6,048 bases of DNA from assembly GCA_945872035.1 (NCBI GenBank), contig CAMBYA010000162.1:1-6048 (forward strand), given 5' to 3'. Both the position numbers and the translations under genes were made by a program. This document shows, piece after piece, positions 1 to 6,021 of this stretch (positions are counted from its first letter, which is position 1; each line of letters opens with the position of its first letter). Below the pieces are notes generated by a model that saw only the letters and a list, made by a program, of their open reading frames with translations, was not told the origin of the DNA and made no database searches. This DNA comes from Rhizobium sp. Q54 (lineage in GTDB: Bacteria; Pseudomonadota; Alphaproteobacteria; SMXS01).

Positions 1-14
1 CGCGGGCAACTGTG

Positions 15-944
15 TTAAGCGCGGAACGGTGTCTGTGTTTTGATGACGGCGTTTGCGGTGACGATGAGTTTTCGAGCGACGGCGATGAGGGCAAGCTTTG
101 CTGGCTTCCCGGTGGCTCTGAGCCTTTTGTAGGTTTCCGCAAAGCAGGAGTTCGTTCGGACGGCGCTGACAGCGGCCATGTAGAGGGCGCGTCGGACACG
201 GGTTCTGCCTCCCTTGATGTGCCGCTGGCCTCGCATCTGGCCCGAGTCTGCATTGAAGGGAGCGAGGCCGGCGAGGGCGGAGATGGTCTTGGCGGGTCTG
301 TGCCCAAGCTCGGGCATGAGCGCCAACAGAGTAGTGGTGGCGACGGGGCCGAACCCTGGGATGCTCCGGAGCAGCCGGCCGGGCTGGCGGAGCCCGGTGT
401 GTGCCGCGATGTGGGCCTCGATGTCCTTGTCGAGCCGTCGGACTTCCTCATCGAGCCAGGCTAGATGCCGGTCGATGGCGCTCCGGCTCTCAACATCGTG
501 TTCTTCGGTGCGTCTGACGCGCTCCCGCTGGCGCATGTCGACGAGCTGGTCGCGGCGCCTGTGAAGGGCGGTAAGACGCTGCCGTTCCGGGCTCTCGAGA
601 CCGGAGTGGGCCAGATCCATGCGCCGGCCCATCTCGGCCAGCATCCGGGCATCGACCGCATCGGTCTTGGCCAGGAAGCCCGCGGCCCTGGCGAAGTCGC
701 GCGCCCGCGCCGGATTGACCCTGACGAAAGGAATGCCAGCAACCGAGAGGGCGAGTTGGAGCAGACGATCGTAACTGCCGGTCGCCTCGAAGATGACCTG
801 GACCGGTTGATCGCCCAGCGCCGTCACAAGGCTGGCGATCTCGGCGCCGTTGTTGCCGATCCGGCGATGCGGGGTCATGCCGTCACTCAGATCAAGCGTG
901 CGCTTCGACACGTCGATCCCAAGCCAAAATGGGGATATGCTCAT
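15..944 (-). CDS. IS110-family transposase (DEDD recombinase)
   Basis: This 309-residue protein catalyses excision and insertion of the element, in this family guided by a structured RNA encoded by the element. The N-terminal RuvC-like DEDD domain has its four acidic residues in place: Asp11 in GIDVSK, Glu53 in FEATGSY, and Asp95 and Asp98 in KTDAVDAR. A charged helical linker, probably coiled coil, covers about residues 117-180. The C-terminal Transposase_20 domain begins at IPGFGPVAT (195-203) and includes GLAPFNADSG, where Ser234 is the likely nucleophile by analogy with the conserved serine of IS621. Length is normal to slightly short for the family, and no frameshift or internal stop is present, so the gene looks intact. 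The ATG at 944 has a purine-rich AGGGACAGG a few bases upstream. The stop TAA lies 14 bases from the window edge. Confidence 0.93.
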   Translation of the reverse strand: MSISPFWLGIDVSKRTLDLSDGMTPHRRIGNNGAEIASLVTALGDQPVQVIFEATGSYDRLLQLALSVAGIPFVRVNPARARDFARAAGFLAKTDAVDARMLAEMGRRMDLAHSGLESPERQRLTALHRRRDQLVDMRQRERVRRTEEHDVESRSAIDRHLAWLDEEVRRLDKDIEAHIAAHTGLRQPGRLLRSIPGFGPVATTTLLALMPELGHRPAKTISALAGLAPFNADSGQMRGQRHIKGGRTRVRRALYMAAVSAVRTNSCFAETYKRLRATGKPAKLALIAVARKLIVTANAVIKTQTPFRA

Positions 945-963
945 AGTGCCTGTCCCTATGGTG

Positions 964-986
964 CGAGGTCTGCGTCAACAGCCTCG
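964..986 (-). repeat. Hairpin just upstream of the transposase (candidate donor-binding loop)
   Basis: CGAGG (964-968) and CTG (970-972) pair with CAG (979-981) and CCTCG (982-986), leaving T969 bulged and a 6-base loop. Next to it on the minus strand lies ACAGTTGC (995 to 988), which recurs exactly after the transposase stop (13 to 6). The position, last in the leader and close to the ATG, fits the donor loop of IS110-group bridge RNAs. It could also affect transposase translation, since it ends about 20 bases before the start codon. Confidence 0.5.
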
Positions 987-1011
987 TGCAACTGTTCAGG
1001 TGGAACGCAAA

Positions 1012-1077
1012 GGCGGTCGGTGACCAAAGCCCGCACGCGGTCTTCAGGACCAGGGACCCAACGGCCTACCGACCGCC
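1012..1077 (-). repeat. Perfect 10-base inverted repeat enclosing a 46-base loop (candidate target-binding loop)
   Basis: GGCGGTCGGT at 1012-1021 is exactly complementary to ACCGACCGCC at 1068-1077. The enclosed loop carries TGGGTCCC (minus strand, 1060 to 1053) on one side and CCGCGTGC (1040 to 1033) on the other, separated by 12 bases that can fold as a small hairpin. Together these two pieces are nearly the contiguous TGGGTCCCCGCGTGC of the REP-like repeat at 1197-1211. A long stem bounding an asymmetric internal loop with guide-like arms is the architecture of a bridge RNA target loop. The stem is seen directly; the role is inferred. Confidence 0.6.
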
Positions 1078-1112
1078 ACCATCCTCGCACATCGCAAACA
1101 CACAGGGACCCA
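1051..1112. repeat. Pair of exact 10-base direct repeats, CAGGGACCCA
   Basis: CAGGGACCCA occurs at 1051-1060 and again at 1103-1112. Its 8-base core GGGACCCA occurs a third time, inverted as TGGGTCCC, at 1197-1204 in the REP-like repeat. The first copy is inside the large leader stem-loop and the second lies between it and the first hairpin. The recurrence is seen directly; a link to target recognition is a guess. Confidence 0.6.
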
Positions 1113-1194
1113 GATGGGGAAGGGTACGAGGCCCTTGTGTGCCTCGATAACGATAGATTCAAGACGCTGCAGACGGGCCGGTGCCCTACGAAGA

Positions 1195-1222
1195 GCTGGG
1201 TCCCCGCGTGCGCGGGGATGAC
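1195..1222. repeat. REP-like palindromic repeat next to the IS element
   Basis: The core TCCCCGCGTGCGCGGGGA (1201-1218) has 8-base complementary arms around a central TG, flanked by CTGGG on one side and TGACG on the other. Dispersed intergenic palindromes with this pattern, GGGTCCCCGCG and CGCGGGGATGAC arms, are common in proteobacterial genomes; their chance translation gives the frequent spurious peptide VPACAGMT, which is also encoded here. Only one copy is in this window. It could act as a stabilising hairpin at the 3' end of the hemW transcript. REP-type repeats are known targets of IS110-family elements (IS621 in E. coli), so its place beside this element may not be accidental. Confidence 0.7.
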
Positions 1223-1233
1223 GATAATGGGTG

Positions 1234-1248
1234 GGGTTAGGCTAACCC
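1234..1248 (-). terminator. Small palindrome overlapping the hemW stop, possible weak transcription end
   Basis: GGGTTAG and CTAACCC form a perfect 15-base palindrome with one central base, and the hemW stop codon TAG lies inside it. As an RNA hairpin it would have about five pairs and a 5-base loop. No run of T follows on the minus strand, so it does not match a canonical intrinsic terminator. With the stronger REP-like hairpin 16 bases downstream it may end or protect the rph-rdgB-hemW transcript. Confidence 0.3.
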
Positions 1249-2399
1249 AGCAGCCGCCGGATCACTTCGTTGAGTACCGGCCAGGCTTGTGGCGTCGCCT
1301 TCAGTGTTTCTGAAGTCCGGATCAACATACCCTGATCGAGCAAATCGGCCAGCCGCTCGCGATCGACCACAACCTCCAGCGCCCCGCCGGAAATCGCCGC
1401 CAGCCGCGCCAGGTCGACGCCCTCGGCGGTGCGCAGGCCCATCATGACCATCTCCTCGGCGCTTTCGGCGGGCGGGACCGGGTTCATCAATTCGGTGCCG
1501 TGGCCCTGCGCCTCGACCAGGTCGAGCCAGGTCTCGGGCTTGCGGCGCTGGGCCGTCGCGGTCACCGCGCCGAGATGCAGGCGGCCATGGGCGCCGGGGC
1601 CGATGCCGGCATATTCGCCGTAGCGCCAGTAGGTCATGTTGTGCCGGCTCTCGCCGCCCGGCGCGGCGTGGTTGGAGATCTCGTAGGCGGGCATGCCGGC
1701 GGCGCCGGTCATGACCTGCGTCAGCTCGTAGAGTTCGGCGGACGTGTCCTCGTCGGGCAGCACCAGTCTGCCGTCGCGGAACGCGGCGTGGAAGGCGGTG
1801 CCCTCCTCGATGGTGAGCTGGTAGAGCGACAGATGATCGCCCGCCATCGCCAGGCCGCGCGCCAGCTCGGCTTCCCACAGCGCGACGGTCTGGCCGGGCC
1901 GGGCATAGATCAGGTCGAAGCTGTAGCGGGGAAAGGTGTCGCGGGCGAGCGCCACGGCATCAAGCGCCTGAGTGACGCTGTGGCCGCGTCCCAGCGCCTT
2001 CAGGTCGGCGTCGTTGAGCGCCTGCACGCCCAGCGAGACCCGGTTGACGCCGGCCTTTTCGTAAGCCGTGAAGCGGCCGGCCTCGACGCTGGTCGGATTG
2101 GCCTCGAGGGTGATCTCGGGATTGTCGGCAAAACCCCAGCGTTCGCCGATCCGTTCGATCACCGCCGCCGTGGTCTCCGGCGCCATCAGCGACGGCGTGC
2201 CGCCGCCGAAGAACACGCTGGTGACGGCGCGGCCCGGGGTCAGCGCCGCGTAGTGGTCGATCTCGCGCAGCAGCCCGGCGCGCCAGCGGTCCTGGTCGAC
2301 CGCCTCGCGCACATGGCTGTTGAAGTCGCAATACGGGCATTTCGACAGGCAGAACGGCCAGTGGACGTAGACCGCGAAGCCAGGCTTAGAAGCACGCAT
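1242..2399 (-). CDS. hemW: Radical SAM heme chaperone HemW
   Basis: HemW binds heme and hands it to respiratory proteins; it is a HemN-like radical SAM protein but not itself a coproporphyrinogen oxidase. The 385-residue product has the iron-sulfur motif CLSKCPYC (17-24) followed by DFNSH, the HemW form rather than the CGC-containing HemN form. The SAM-binding GGGTPS lies at 65-70, with EANP near 100 and NRVSLGVQ near 120. YARPGQT lies near 165-170. Further on are [16 protein letters not shown] and a C-terminal HemN_C-type domain. Length is typical. The ATG at 2399 lies inside the end of rdgB, a 14-base overlap in another frame that points to translational coupling. It is the last gene of the rph-rdgB-hemW block. 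Older annotations often call such proteins oxygen-independent coproporphyrinogen III oxidase. Confidence 0.95.
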   Translation of the reverse strand: MRASKPGFAVYVHWPFCLSKCPYCDFNSHVREAVDQDRWRAGLLREIDHYAALTPGRAVTSVFFGGGTPSLMAPETTAAVIERIGERWGFADNPEITLEANPTSVEAGRFTAYEKAGVNRVSLGVQALNDADLKALGRGHSVTQALDAVALARDTFPRYSFDLIYARPGQTVALWEAELARGLAMAGDHLSLYQLTIEEGTAFHAAFRDGRLVLPDEDTSAELYELTQVMTGAAGMPAYEISNHAAPGGESRHNMTYWRYGEYAGIGPGAHGRLHLGAVTATAQRRKPETWLDLVEAQGHGTELMNPVPPAESAEEMVMMGLRTAEGVDLARLAAISGGALEVVVDRERLADLLDQGMLIRTSETLKATPQAWPVLNEVIRRLLG

Positions 2400-2985
2400 C
2401 GATCAGCTGCCGGAACGCCACGGCGCGGTGGCTGATCGCGTGCTTCTCGTCGGGGTCCATCTCGCCGAAGGTGATGTGGTGGCCATCGGCGCGGAACATG
2501 GGGTCGTAGCCGAAGCCGTGCACGCCGCGCGGCGGCCAGACCAGGTCGCCATGGATCTCGCCCTCGAACGTCTCCACATGGCCGTCGGGCCAGGCGAGCG
2601 TCAGGGCGCAGGTGAAATGGGCGCGGCTGCCGTCCTTGCCGCCGGCCTGCAGCAGGTCGTGGACCTTTTGCATGGCGACGACGAAATCCTTGGCCTCGCC
2701 GGCCCAGCGCGCCGAATAGATGCCCGGGTCGCCGCCCAGCGCGGCCACCGACAGGCCGGAATCGTCGGCCAGGGCCGGCAGGCCCGACGCCGTCGCGGCG
2801 GCCAGCGCCTTCAGTTCGGCATTGGCGCGGAAGGTGGTGCCGGTCTCCTCCGGCTCGGGCAGGCCCAGTTCGCCCGCCGAGACCGCGTCCACCTTGAACG
2901 GGCGCAGCAGGTCGCCTATCTCGCGCACCTTGCCCGGATTGTGCGTGGCCACCACCAGCCGTCCGCCGGGAAAGCGCCGCGCCAT
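2386..2985 (-). CDS. rdgB: XTP/dITP pyrophosphatase (non-canonical purine NTP pyrophosphatase, RdgB/HAM1 family)
   Basis: The enzyme hydrolyses dITP, ITP and XTP to the monophosphates and keeps deaminated purines out of DNA and RNA. The protein is about 199 residues, normal for the family. Family motifs are all present: [11 protein letters not shown] (13-23) for triphosphate binding, [15 protein letters not shown] (46-60), LADDSGL (72-78) containing the catalytic aspartate, [13 protein letters not shown] soon after, GFGYDP near 160, and SHRA near the C-terminus. Two starts are possible. A GTG at 2988 forms a GTGA overlap with the rph stop, and an ATG at 2985 forms TGATG. I chose the ATG because GGGA lies seven bases before it; the GTG adds one residue. 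The 3' end overlaps hemW. The tight overlaps on both sides place it in one operon with rph and hemW. Confidence 0.95.
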   Translation of the reverse strand: MARRFPGGRLVVATHNPGKVREIGDLLRPFKVDAVSAGELGLPEPEETGTTFRANAELKALAAATASGLPALADDSGLSVAALGGDPGIYSARWAGEAKDFVVAMQKVHDLLQAGGKDGSRAHFTCALTLAWPDGHVETFEGEIHGDLVWPPRGVHGFGYDPMFRADGHHITFGEMDPDEKHAISHRAVAFRQLIDACF

Positions 2986-3704
2986 CACTCGATCCCGAGC
3001 GCCTGGCGCTGGTAGCGGGCCAGATCGGCGATGCCGGCCTTGGCGAGCGACAGCAGGTGCAGGAATTCAGCTTCCGAGAACGGCTCGTCCTCGGCGGTGC
3101 CCTGGATCTCGACGATGCCGCCCGCGCCGGTCAGCACGAAGTTGGCGTCGGCCTGGGCCTTCGAATCTTCCAGATAGTCAAGGTCGAGCACCGGCTGGCC
3201 GTTGTAGAGGCCGCACGATACCGCGGCGACCTGGCTGGTCAGCGGGATGCTCTCGATCAGGCCCTGGTCCTTCATCTTCTTGAAGCAGAGATAGAGCGCC
3301 ACGTAGCCGCCGGTGATCGAGGCGGTGCGGGTGCCGCCGTCGGCCTGGATCACGTCGCAGTCGATGACGATCTGGCGCTCGCCGAAGGCCTTCATGTTGG
3401 TGACCGCGCGCAGGGAACGGCCGATCAAGCGCTGGATTTCCTGGGTGCGGCCGGTCTGCTTGCCGCGCGCCGCCTCGCGCGAGCTGCGTGTGTGCGTCGA
3501 GCGCGGCAACATGCCGTATTCCGCCGTCACCCACCCGCTGCCCTTGCCGCGCAGGAAGCCGGGCACGCCCTCGTCGAGCGAGGCGGTGCACAGCACGTGG
3601 GTGCCGCCGAAGCGCGCCAGGCACGAGCCTTCCGCATAGGCGGAGAAGCCGGTCTCCAGCGAGATCGGGCGGAGCTGGTCGGGGGATCGGCCGGATGGGC
3701 GCAT
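2985..3704 (-). CDS. rph: Ribonuclease PH
   Basis: RNase PH is a phosphate-dependent 3'-5' exoribonuclease that trims tRNA precursors and acts as a hexameric ring. The 239-residue length is typical. The family's signature block runs through [15 protein letters not shown] (57-71), [10 protein letters not shown] (74-83) and [16 protein letters not shown] (85-100); Arg86 corresponds to the phosphate-binding arginine of characterised enzymes. [19 protein letters not shown] follows, then [18 protein letters not shown]. The C-terminal half has the usual [20 protein letters not shown]. The ATG at 3704 has an ACGGGA seven bases upstream as a ribosome binding site. It is the first gene of the minus-strand block and diverges from hrcA across a 136-base intergenic region, an arrangement known from other alphaproteobacteria. 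Confidence 0.97.
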   Translation of the reverse strand: MRPSGRSPDQLRPISLETGFSAYAEGSCLARFGGTHVLCTASLDEGVPGFLRGKGSGWVTAEYGMLPRSTHTRSSREAARGKQTGRTQEIQRLIGRSLRAVTNMKAFGERQIVIDCDVIQADGGTRTASITGGYVALYLCFKKMKDQGLIESIPLTSQVAAVSCGLYNGQPVLDLDYLEDSKAQADANFVLTGAGGIVEIQGTAEDEPFSEAEFLHLLSLAKAGIADLARYQRQALGIE

Positions 3705-3734
3705 GTTCGTTTCCCGTCAGGAATTGGTGGCAGG

Positions 3735-3763
3735 GTTCTAGTCCGTGCGCTGCCTCGCGTCCA
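3735..3763 (-). promoter_or_regulatory. Candidate sigma-70 promoter for rph-rdgB-hemW
   Basis: On the minus strand TGGACG (3763 to 3758) and TAGAAC (3740 to 3735) are separated by 17 bases, each matching four of six consensus positions. Transcription would start near 3728, leaving a leader of about 24 bases that includes the rph ribosome binding site. The match is modest and rests mainly on position between the divergent genes. Confidence 0.35.
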
Positions 3764-3803
3764 GCGCGACGACCGGCTCCTCCGCTTCACCCATCCGCTT
3801 CAC

Positions 3804-3833
3804 GTTGAACCTCGGGGCGGTTTGCCTACATAG
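3804..3833 (+). promoter_or_regulatory. Candidate promoter for hrcA-grpE, possibly heat-shock type and leaderless
   Basis: GTTGAAC (3804-3810) and CCTACATAG (3825-3833) lie upstream of hrcA. Read as sigma-70 they give TTGAAC, 16 bases, TACATA. Read as an RpoH promoter they resemble the alphaproteobacterial CTTG and CYTATNT elements, with one mismatch in each. The -10 element ends only eight bases before the hrcA ATG, so transcription would start at or next to the start codon. No clear Shine-Dalgarno sequence lies in those eight bases, which agrees with a leaderless message. No CIRCE operator is visible here. Confidence 0.4.
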
Positions 3834-3840
3834 TCGGGTC

Positions 3841-4878
3841 ATGATCGAGGAACTGAACGAACGCACGCGCAGGATCATGCGCGGCATTGTCGAGGCCTAC
3901 CTGGAAACCGGCGAGCCGGTGGGCTCGCGCACTCTTGTCCAGCGCCTCGGCCTCAACCTCTCCTCCGCGAGCATCCGCAACGTCATGGCCGACCTGGAGG
4001 ATGCGGGACTCCTCTATGCGCCGCACACCTCGGCAGGGCGGCTGCCGACCGAGCGCGGCCTGCGCATCTTCGTCGACGGGCTGCTGGAGTTCGGCAATCT
4101 GAGCAATGACGAGCGCAACGCCATCCAGGGCCGCATGGGCTCGGGCGGCCAGACCGTCGACGGCGTGCTGCAGCAGGCGTCGGCCATGCTGTCGGGCCTG
4201 TCGCACGCGGCCGGGCTGGTGATCGCGCCCAAGCTGAACGTGGCGATAAGGCACATCGAGTTCGTCAGTCTCAATCCGGGCCGGGCGCTCGCCGTGCTGG
4301 TGACCGAGGACGGCCAGGTGGAGAACCGGATCATGGAGGTGCCCGCCGACATGATGCCGTCGACGCTGCAGCGCGCCGGCAACTACCTGAACGCGCGCAT
4401 GACCGGCAAGACGCTGGACGAGGCGAAGTCCTTCATCCTGAGCGAGCTGACCGAGCACCAGGCCCAGCTCGACGCGCTGTCAAGCAAGGTGGTCGAGGAT
4501 GGCCTCGCCATCTGGACCGGTCCGACCGAGGGCAACCAGACGCTGATCGTGCGCGGCCAGAGCCATTTGCTGGAGAACCTGGAGGCGGCCGAGGACCTGG
4601 AGCGCATCAGGCGCCTGCTCGAAGACCTTGAAAACAAGCGCGAGTTCATCCATTTGCTGGACCTGGCGAAGGAAGCTGAGGGCGTTCGCGTCTTCATCGG
4701 CTCGGAAAACCAGCTGTTCAGCCTGTCGGGCTCGTCGCTGATCCTGGCTCCCTACGCCAACGAGCAACGAAACGTCATCGGCATCCTGGGCGTTATCGGT
4801 CCGACCCGGATCAACTACGCGCGGATCGTGCCGATGGTCGACTACACCGCCCGCGTCGTGGGCCGGCTTCTGAGTTGA
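3841..4878 (+). CDS. hrcA: Heat-inducible transcription repressor HrcA
   Basis: HrcA is a dimeric repressor that binds CIRCE operators, typically upstream of groESL, and depends on GroEL for activity. The 345-residue length is usual. The N-terminal winged-helix domain runs from residue 1 to about 75, with GEPVGSRTL (24-32) and SSASIRNVMADLEDAGLL (41-58), then the conserved HTSAGRLPTE (62-71). The rest is the GAF-like and dimerisation region, ending with the family's IGPTRINYARIVPMVDY motif near the C-terminus. I chose the ATG at 3841 because the family begins this way (ELNERTRRI); the open frame extends 32 codons further upstream, but those overlap the promoter region and look unrelated. grpE follows with a 4-7 base gap. 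No CIRCE is seen in the window, so its targets are presumably elsewhere. Confidence 0.96.
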   Translation: MIEELNERTRRIMRGIVEAYLETGEPVGSRTLVQRLGLNLSSASIRNVMADLEDAGLLYAPHTSAGRLPTERGLRIFVDGLLEFGNLSNDERNAIQGRMGSGGQTVDGVLQQASAMLSGLSHAAGLVIAPKLNVAIRHIEFVSLNPGRALAVLVTEDGQVENRIMEVPADMMPSTLQRAGNYLNARMTGKTLDEAKSFILSELTEHQAQLDALSSKVVEDGLAIWTGPTEGNQTLIVRGQSHLLENLEAAEDLERIRRLLEDLENKREFIHLLDLAKEAEGVRVFIGSENQLFSLSGSSLILAPYANEQRNVIGILGVIGPTRINYARIVPMVDYTARVVGRLLS

Positions 4879-4885
4879 GGACATG

Positions 4886-5428
4886 ATGAACGACGAACAA
4901 GAAAATCCTGAAACCGATCCCAGCGAGGCCGTCGATCTGGAAGCGCGCCTGGCGCTGGCCCAGGCGGAAATCGCCGACCTGAAGGACAAGATGCTGCGCG
5001 CCGTGGCCGAGGCCGAGAACGTGCGCCGCCGCGCCGTGAAGGACGTGCAGGACGCGCGCAATTACGGCATCGCCGGCTTTGCCCGCGACCTGCTGGCGGT
5101 GGCCGACAATCTGGGCCGGGCGCTCGACGCGCTGCCCGAGGGCGCCGACAAGGACCCGGTATTCGCCAGCTTCGTCGAGGGCGTGCAGCTCACCGGCCGC
5201 GAGCTCGCCAACGTGCTGCAGCGCCACGGCGTCAAGGAAGTGAGCCCGCATGGCGAGAAGTTCGACCACAATCTGCACCAGGCCATGTTCGAGGTGGAGG
5301 ACGCCGACCAGACGCCCGGCACCGTCAACCAGGTGCTGCAGGTGGGCTACACCATCGGCGACCGGCTGCTGCGCCCCGCCATGGTCGGCGTGACCAAGGC
5401 GCCGGCGAAAGCCGACGCCGGGAAGTGA
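4886..5428 (+). CDS. grpE: Co-chaperone GrpE, DnaK nucleotide exchange factor
   Basis: GrpE dimers release ADP from DnaK and so drive the DnaK-DnaJ chaperone cycle in the cytoplasm. The product is about 180 residues. It has an acidic, probably disordered N-terminus, a long helical stretch typical of the dimer stalk (about 17-60, including AEAENVRRRAVKDVQDARNYG), and the C-terminal beta domain with the family signature: FDHNLHQAMFEVED near 126-140, then QVLQVGYTIGDRLLRPAMVGV. Two adjacent ATGs are possible starts, 4883 and 4886. I prefer 4886 because GAGG at 4877-4880 is then five bases away rather than two. It follows hrcA almost directly and its stop overlaps the next gene by four bases (GTGA). 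dnaK does not follow here. Confidence 0.96.
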   Translation: MNDEQENPETDPSEAVDLEARLALAQAEIADLKDKMLRAVAEAENVRRRAVKDVQDARNYGIAGFARDLLAVADNLGRALDALPEGADKDPVFASFVEGVQLTGRELANVLQRHGVKEVSPHGEKFDHNLHQAMFEVEDADQTPGTVNQVLQVGYTIGDRLLRPAMVGVTKAPAKADAGK

Positions 5429-6021
5429 GCCCGGTAAGGTTCGGCGGCGAGACCATCGCCGCCGGGCATGCCGCCTTCCGTGACCTCATCGAAGACGATA
5501 TCGAGGCCGTCGTGCGCTACTGGTACGACAGCGGCGACGACTATTTGGCGTTCCTCGGCATCGACAAGGCCCGTCTCGGCAGCGAGGACGACACACGTGC
5601 CCGCTTCCGCCGGGCGCTGCGCACCGGCGACCCGGACCAGCGCTCCATGGCCTTCGCCATCACCCTCGACGACACGTTCGTGGGCTATACCCTTCTGAAC
5701 CGCTACGGCGCGGACAGCAACTTCTCCCACTGGCACCTGACCAACCCGCTCGCCCGCAAGACCGGCATCTCGACCGCGCTCTATCCGCACCGCATCGCCA
5801 TGTATTGCGAGGCCTGCGACATGAACCGCCTGACCCACCAGACCCGGCCGCGCAACATCGGCGTCAACCGGATGCTGGACAAGTTCGTGCCCATCGCCGA
5901 GACGGTCTGGGTGGAGAACCCGGATGGAATCGCCGGGGCAGGCGAGTTCAACCACCGGTATGTGACGCGGGCGTATGTGCCTAAGCTGTTCAGGATACTG
6001 GATAAACTACGGTCTCGTTGA
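5425..6021 (+). CDS. GNAT-like N-acetyltransferase, substrate unknown
   Basis: This 198-residue protein resembles RimJ/RimL-type GNAT enzymes, which transfer acetyl from acetyl-CoA to an amine. FAITLDDTFVGYTLLN (77-92) fits the central beta strands. RKTGISTAL (111-119) follows the pattern of the acetyl-CoA pyrophosphate loop (R-x-x-G-x-small), and NIGVNRMLDKF (144-154) fits the late asparagine motif of the family. The N-terminal DLIEDDIEAVVRYW is typical of the first GNAT strand and helix. No signal peptide or membrane segment is visible. The GTG start at 5425 overlaps the grpE stop as GTGA, suggesting translational coupling; the nearby ATG at 5468 is in another frame. I cannot name its substrate. 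It has no known place in the heat-shock pathway, so its link to grpE may be only positional. Confidence 0.7.
   Translation: MSPVRFGGETIAAGHAAFRDLIEDDIEAVVRYWYDSGDDYLAFLGIDKARLGSEDDTRARFRRALRTGDPDQRSMAFAITLDDTFVGYTLLNRYGADSNFSHWHLTNPLARKTGISTALYPHRIAMYCEACDMNRLTHQTRPRNIGVNRMLDKFVPIAETVWVENPDGIAGAGEFNHRYVTRAYVPKLFRILDKLRSR

Larger units (their letters stand above)
960..1160 (-). ncRNA. Candidate bridge RNA of the IS110 element
   Basis: This stretch upstream of the transposase has no credible gene but is rich in paired arms. In the direction of transcription (high to low coordinates) it shows: a hairpin with 6-base arms (1141-1146 with 1127-1132, 8-base loop); a perfect 10-base stem (1068-1077 with 1012-1021) closing a 46-base loop that contains a smaller GGTC/GACC hairpin (1039-1042 with 1048-1051); and a hairpin of 8 paired bases with one bulge and a 6-base loop (964-986), ending about 20 bases before the transposase ATG. 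A 5' hairpin, then a target-binding loop, then a donor-binding loop near the transposase start is the published order for IS110-group bridge RNAs such as that of IS621, which is about 177 nt; this stretch is of similar length. The exact ends are unknown, and the assignment rests on position, structure and short guide-like matches. Confidence 0.55.
1..1180 (-). mobile_element. IS110-family insertion sequence (IS110 group), right end probably cut by the window
   Basis: The element consists of a DEDD transposase reading leftward (15-944) preceded by a long non-coding leader (about 945-1180). A long leader upstream of the transposase and a short tail after it is the layout of the IS110 group; the IS1111 group carries its non-coding RNA downstream. 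I see no terminal inverted repeats, which agrees with the family. The outer boundary near 1180 is an estimate: on the minus strand a GTCTGC at about 1168-1173 resembles the complement of the 3' arm of the last leader hairpin, which would be the donor guide. The other end lies at or beyond position 1, since only 14 bases follow the transposase stop. The element sits directly downstream of hemW and disrupts no gene that I can see. The family assignment is firm; the boundaries are inferred. Confidence 0.75.

Noticed and set aside
1012..1222. CRISPR array
   Set aside because: The short repeats are 8-10 bases, irregularly spaced and partly inverted; there is no repeat-spacer pattern and no cas gene.
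465..1313. Long plus-strand open frame (282 codons) across the transposase and its leader
   Set aside because: It lies antisense to a clear transposase and runs through the structured leader and the REP-like palindrome (giving the spurious peptide VPACAGMT). It has low-complexity content and no family motif.
1242..2399. Oxygen-independent coproporphyrinogen III oxidase HemN
   Set aside because: The motif after the cluster cysteines is CPYCDFNS, the HemW form. HemN has a further cysteine (CGC) and an N-terminal extension, both missing here.
1500..2435. Plus-strand open frame of 311 codons opposite hemW
   Set aside because: It is antisense to hemW, which has every family motif. Long antisense frames are expected at this GC content, and the product is a run of G, A, R and V residues without a recognisable domain.
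3057..3833. Plus-strand open frame of 258 codons opposite rph
   Set aside because: It mirrors rph codon by codon and extends through the divergent promoter region; the peptide has no recognisable motif.
3745..3840. N-terminal extension of hrcA from the ATG at 3745
   Set aside because: The extra 32 residues are not part of the HrcA family, overlap the candidate promoter, and the family start (ELNERTRRI) fits the ATG at 3841.
3705..3840. CIRCE operator upstream of hrcA
   Set aside because: I searched for TTAGCACTC and GAGTGCTAA arms in the divergent region and found no match or near match.
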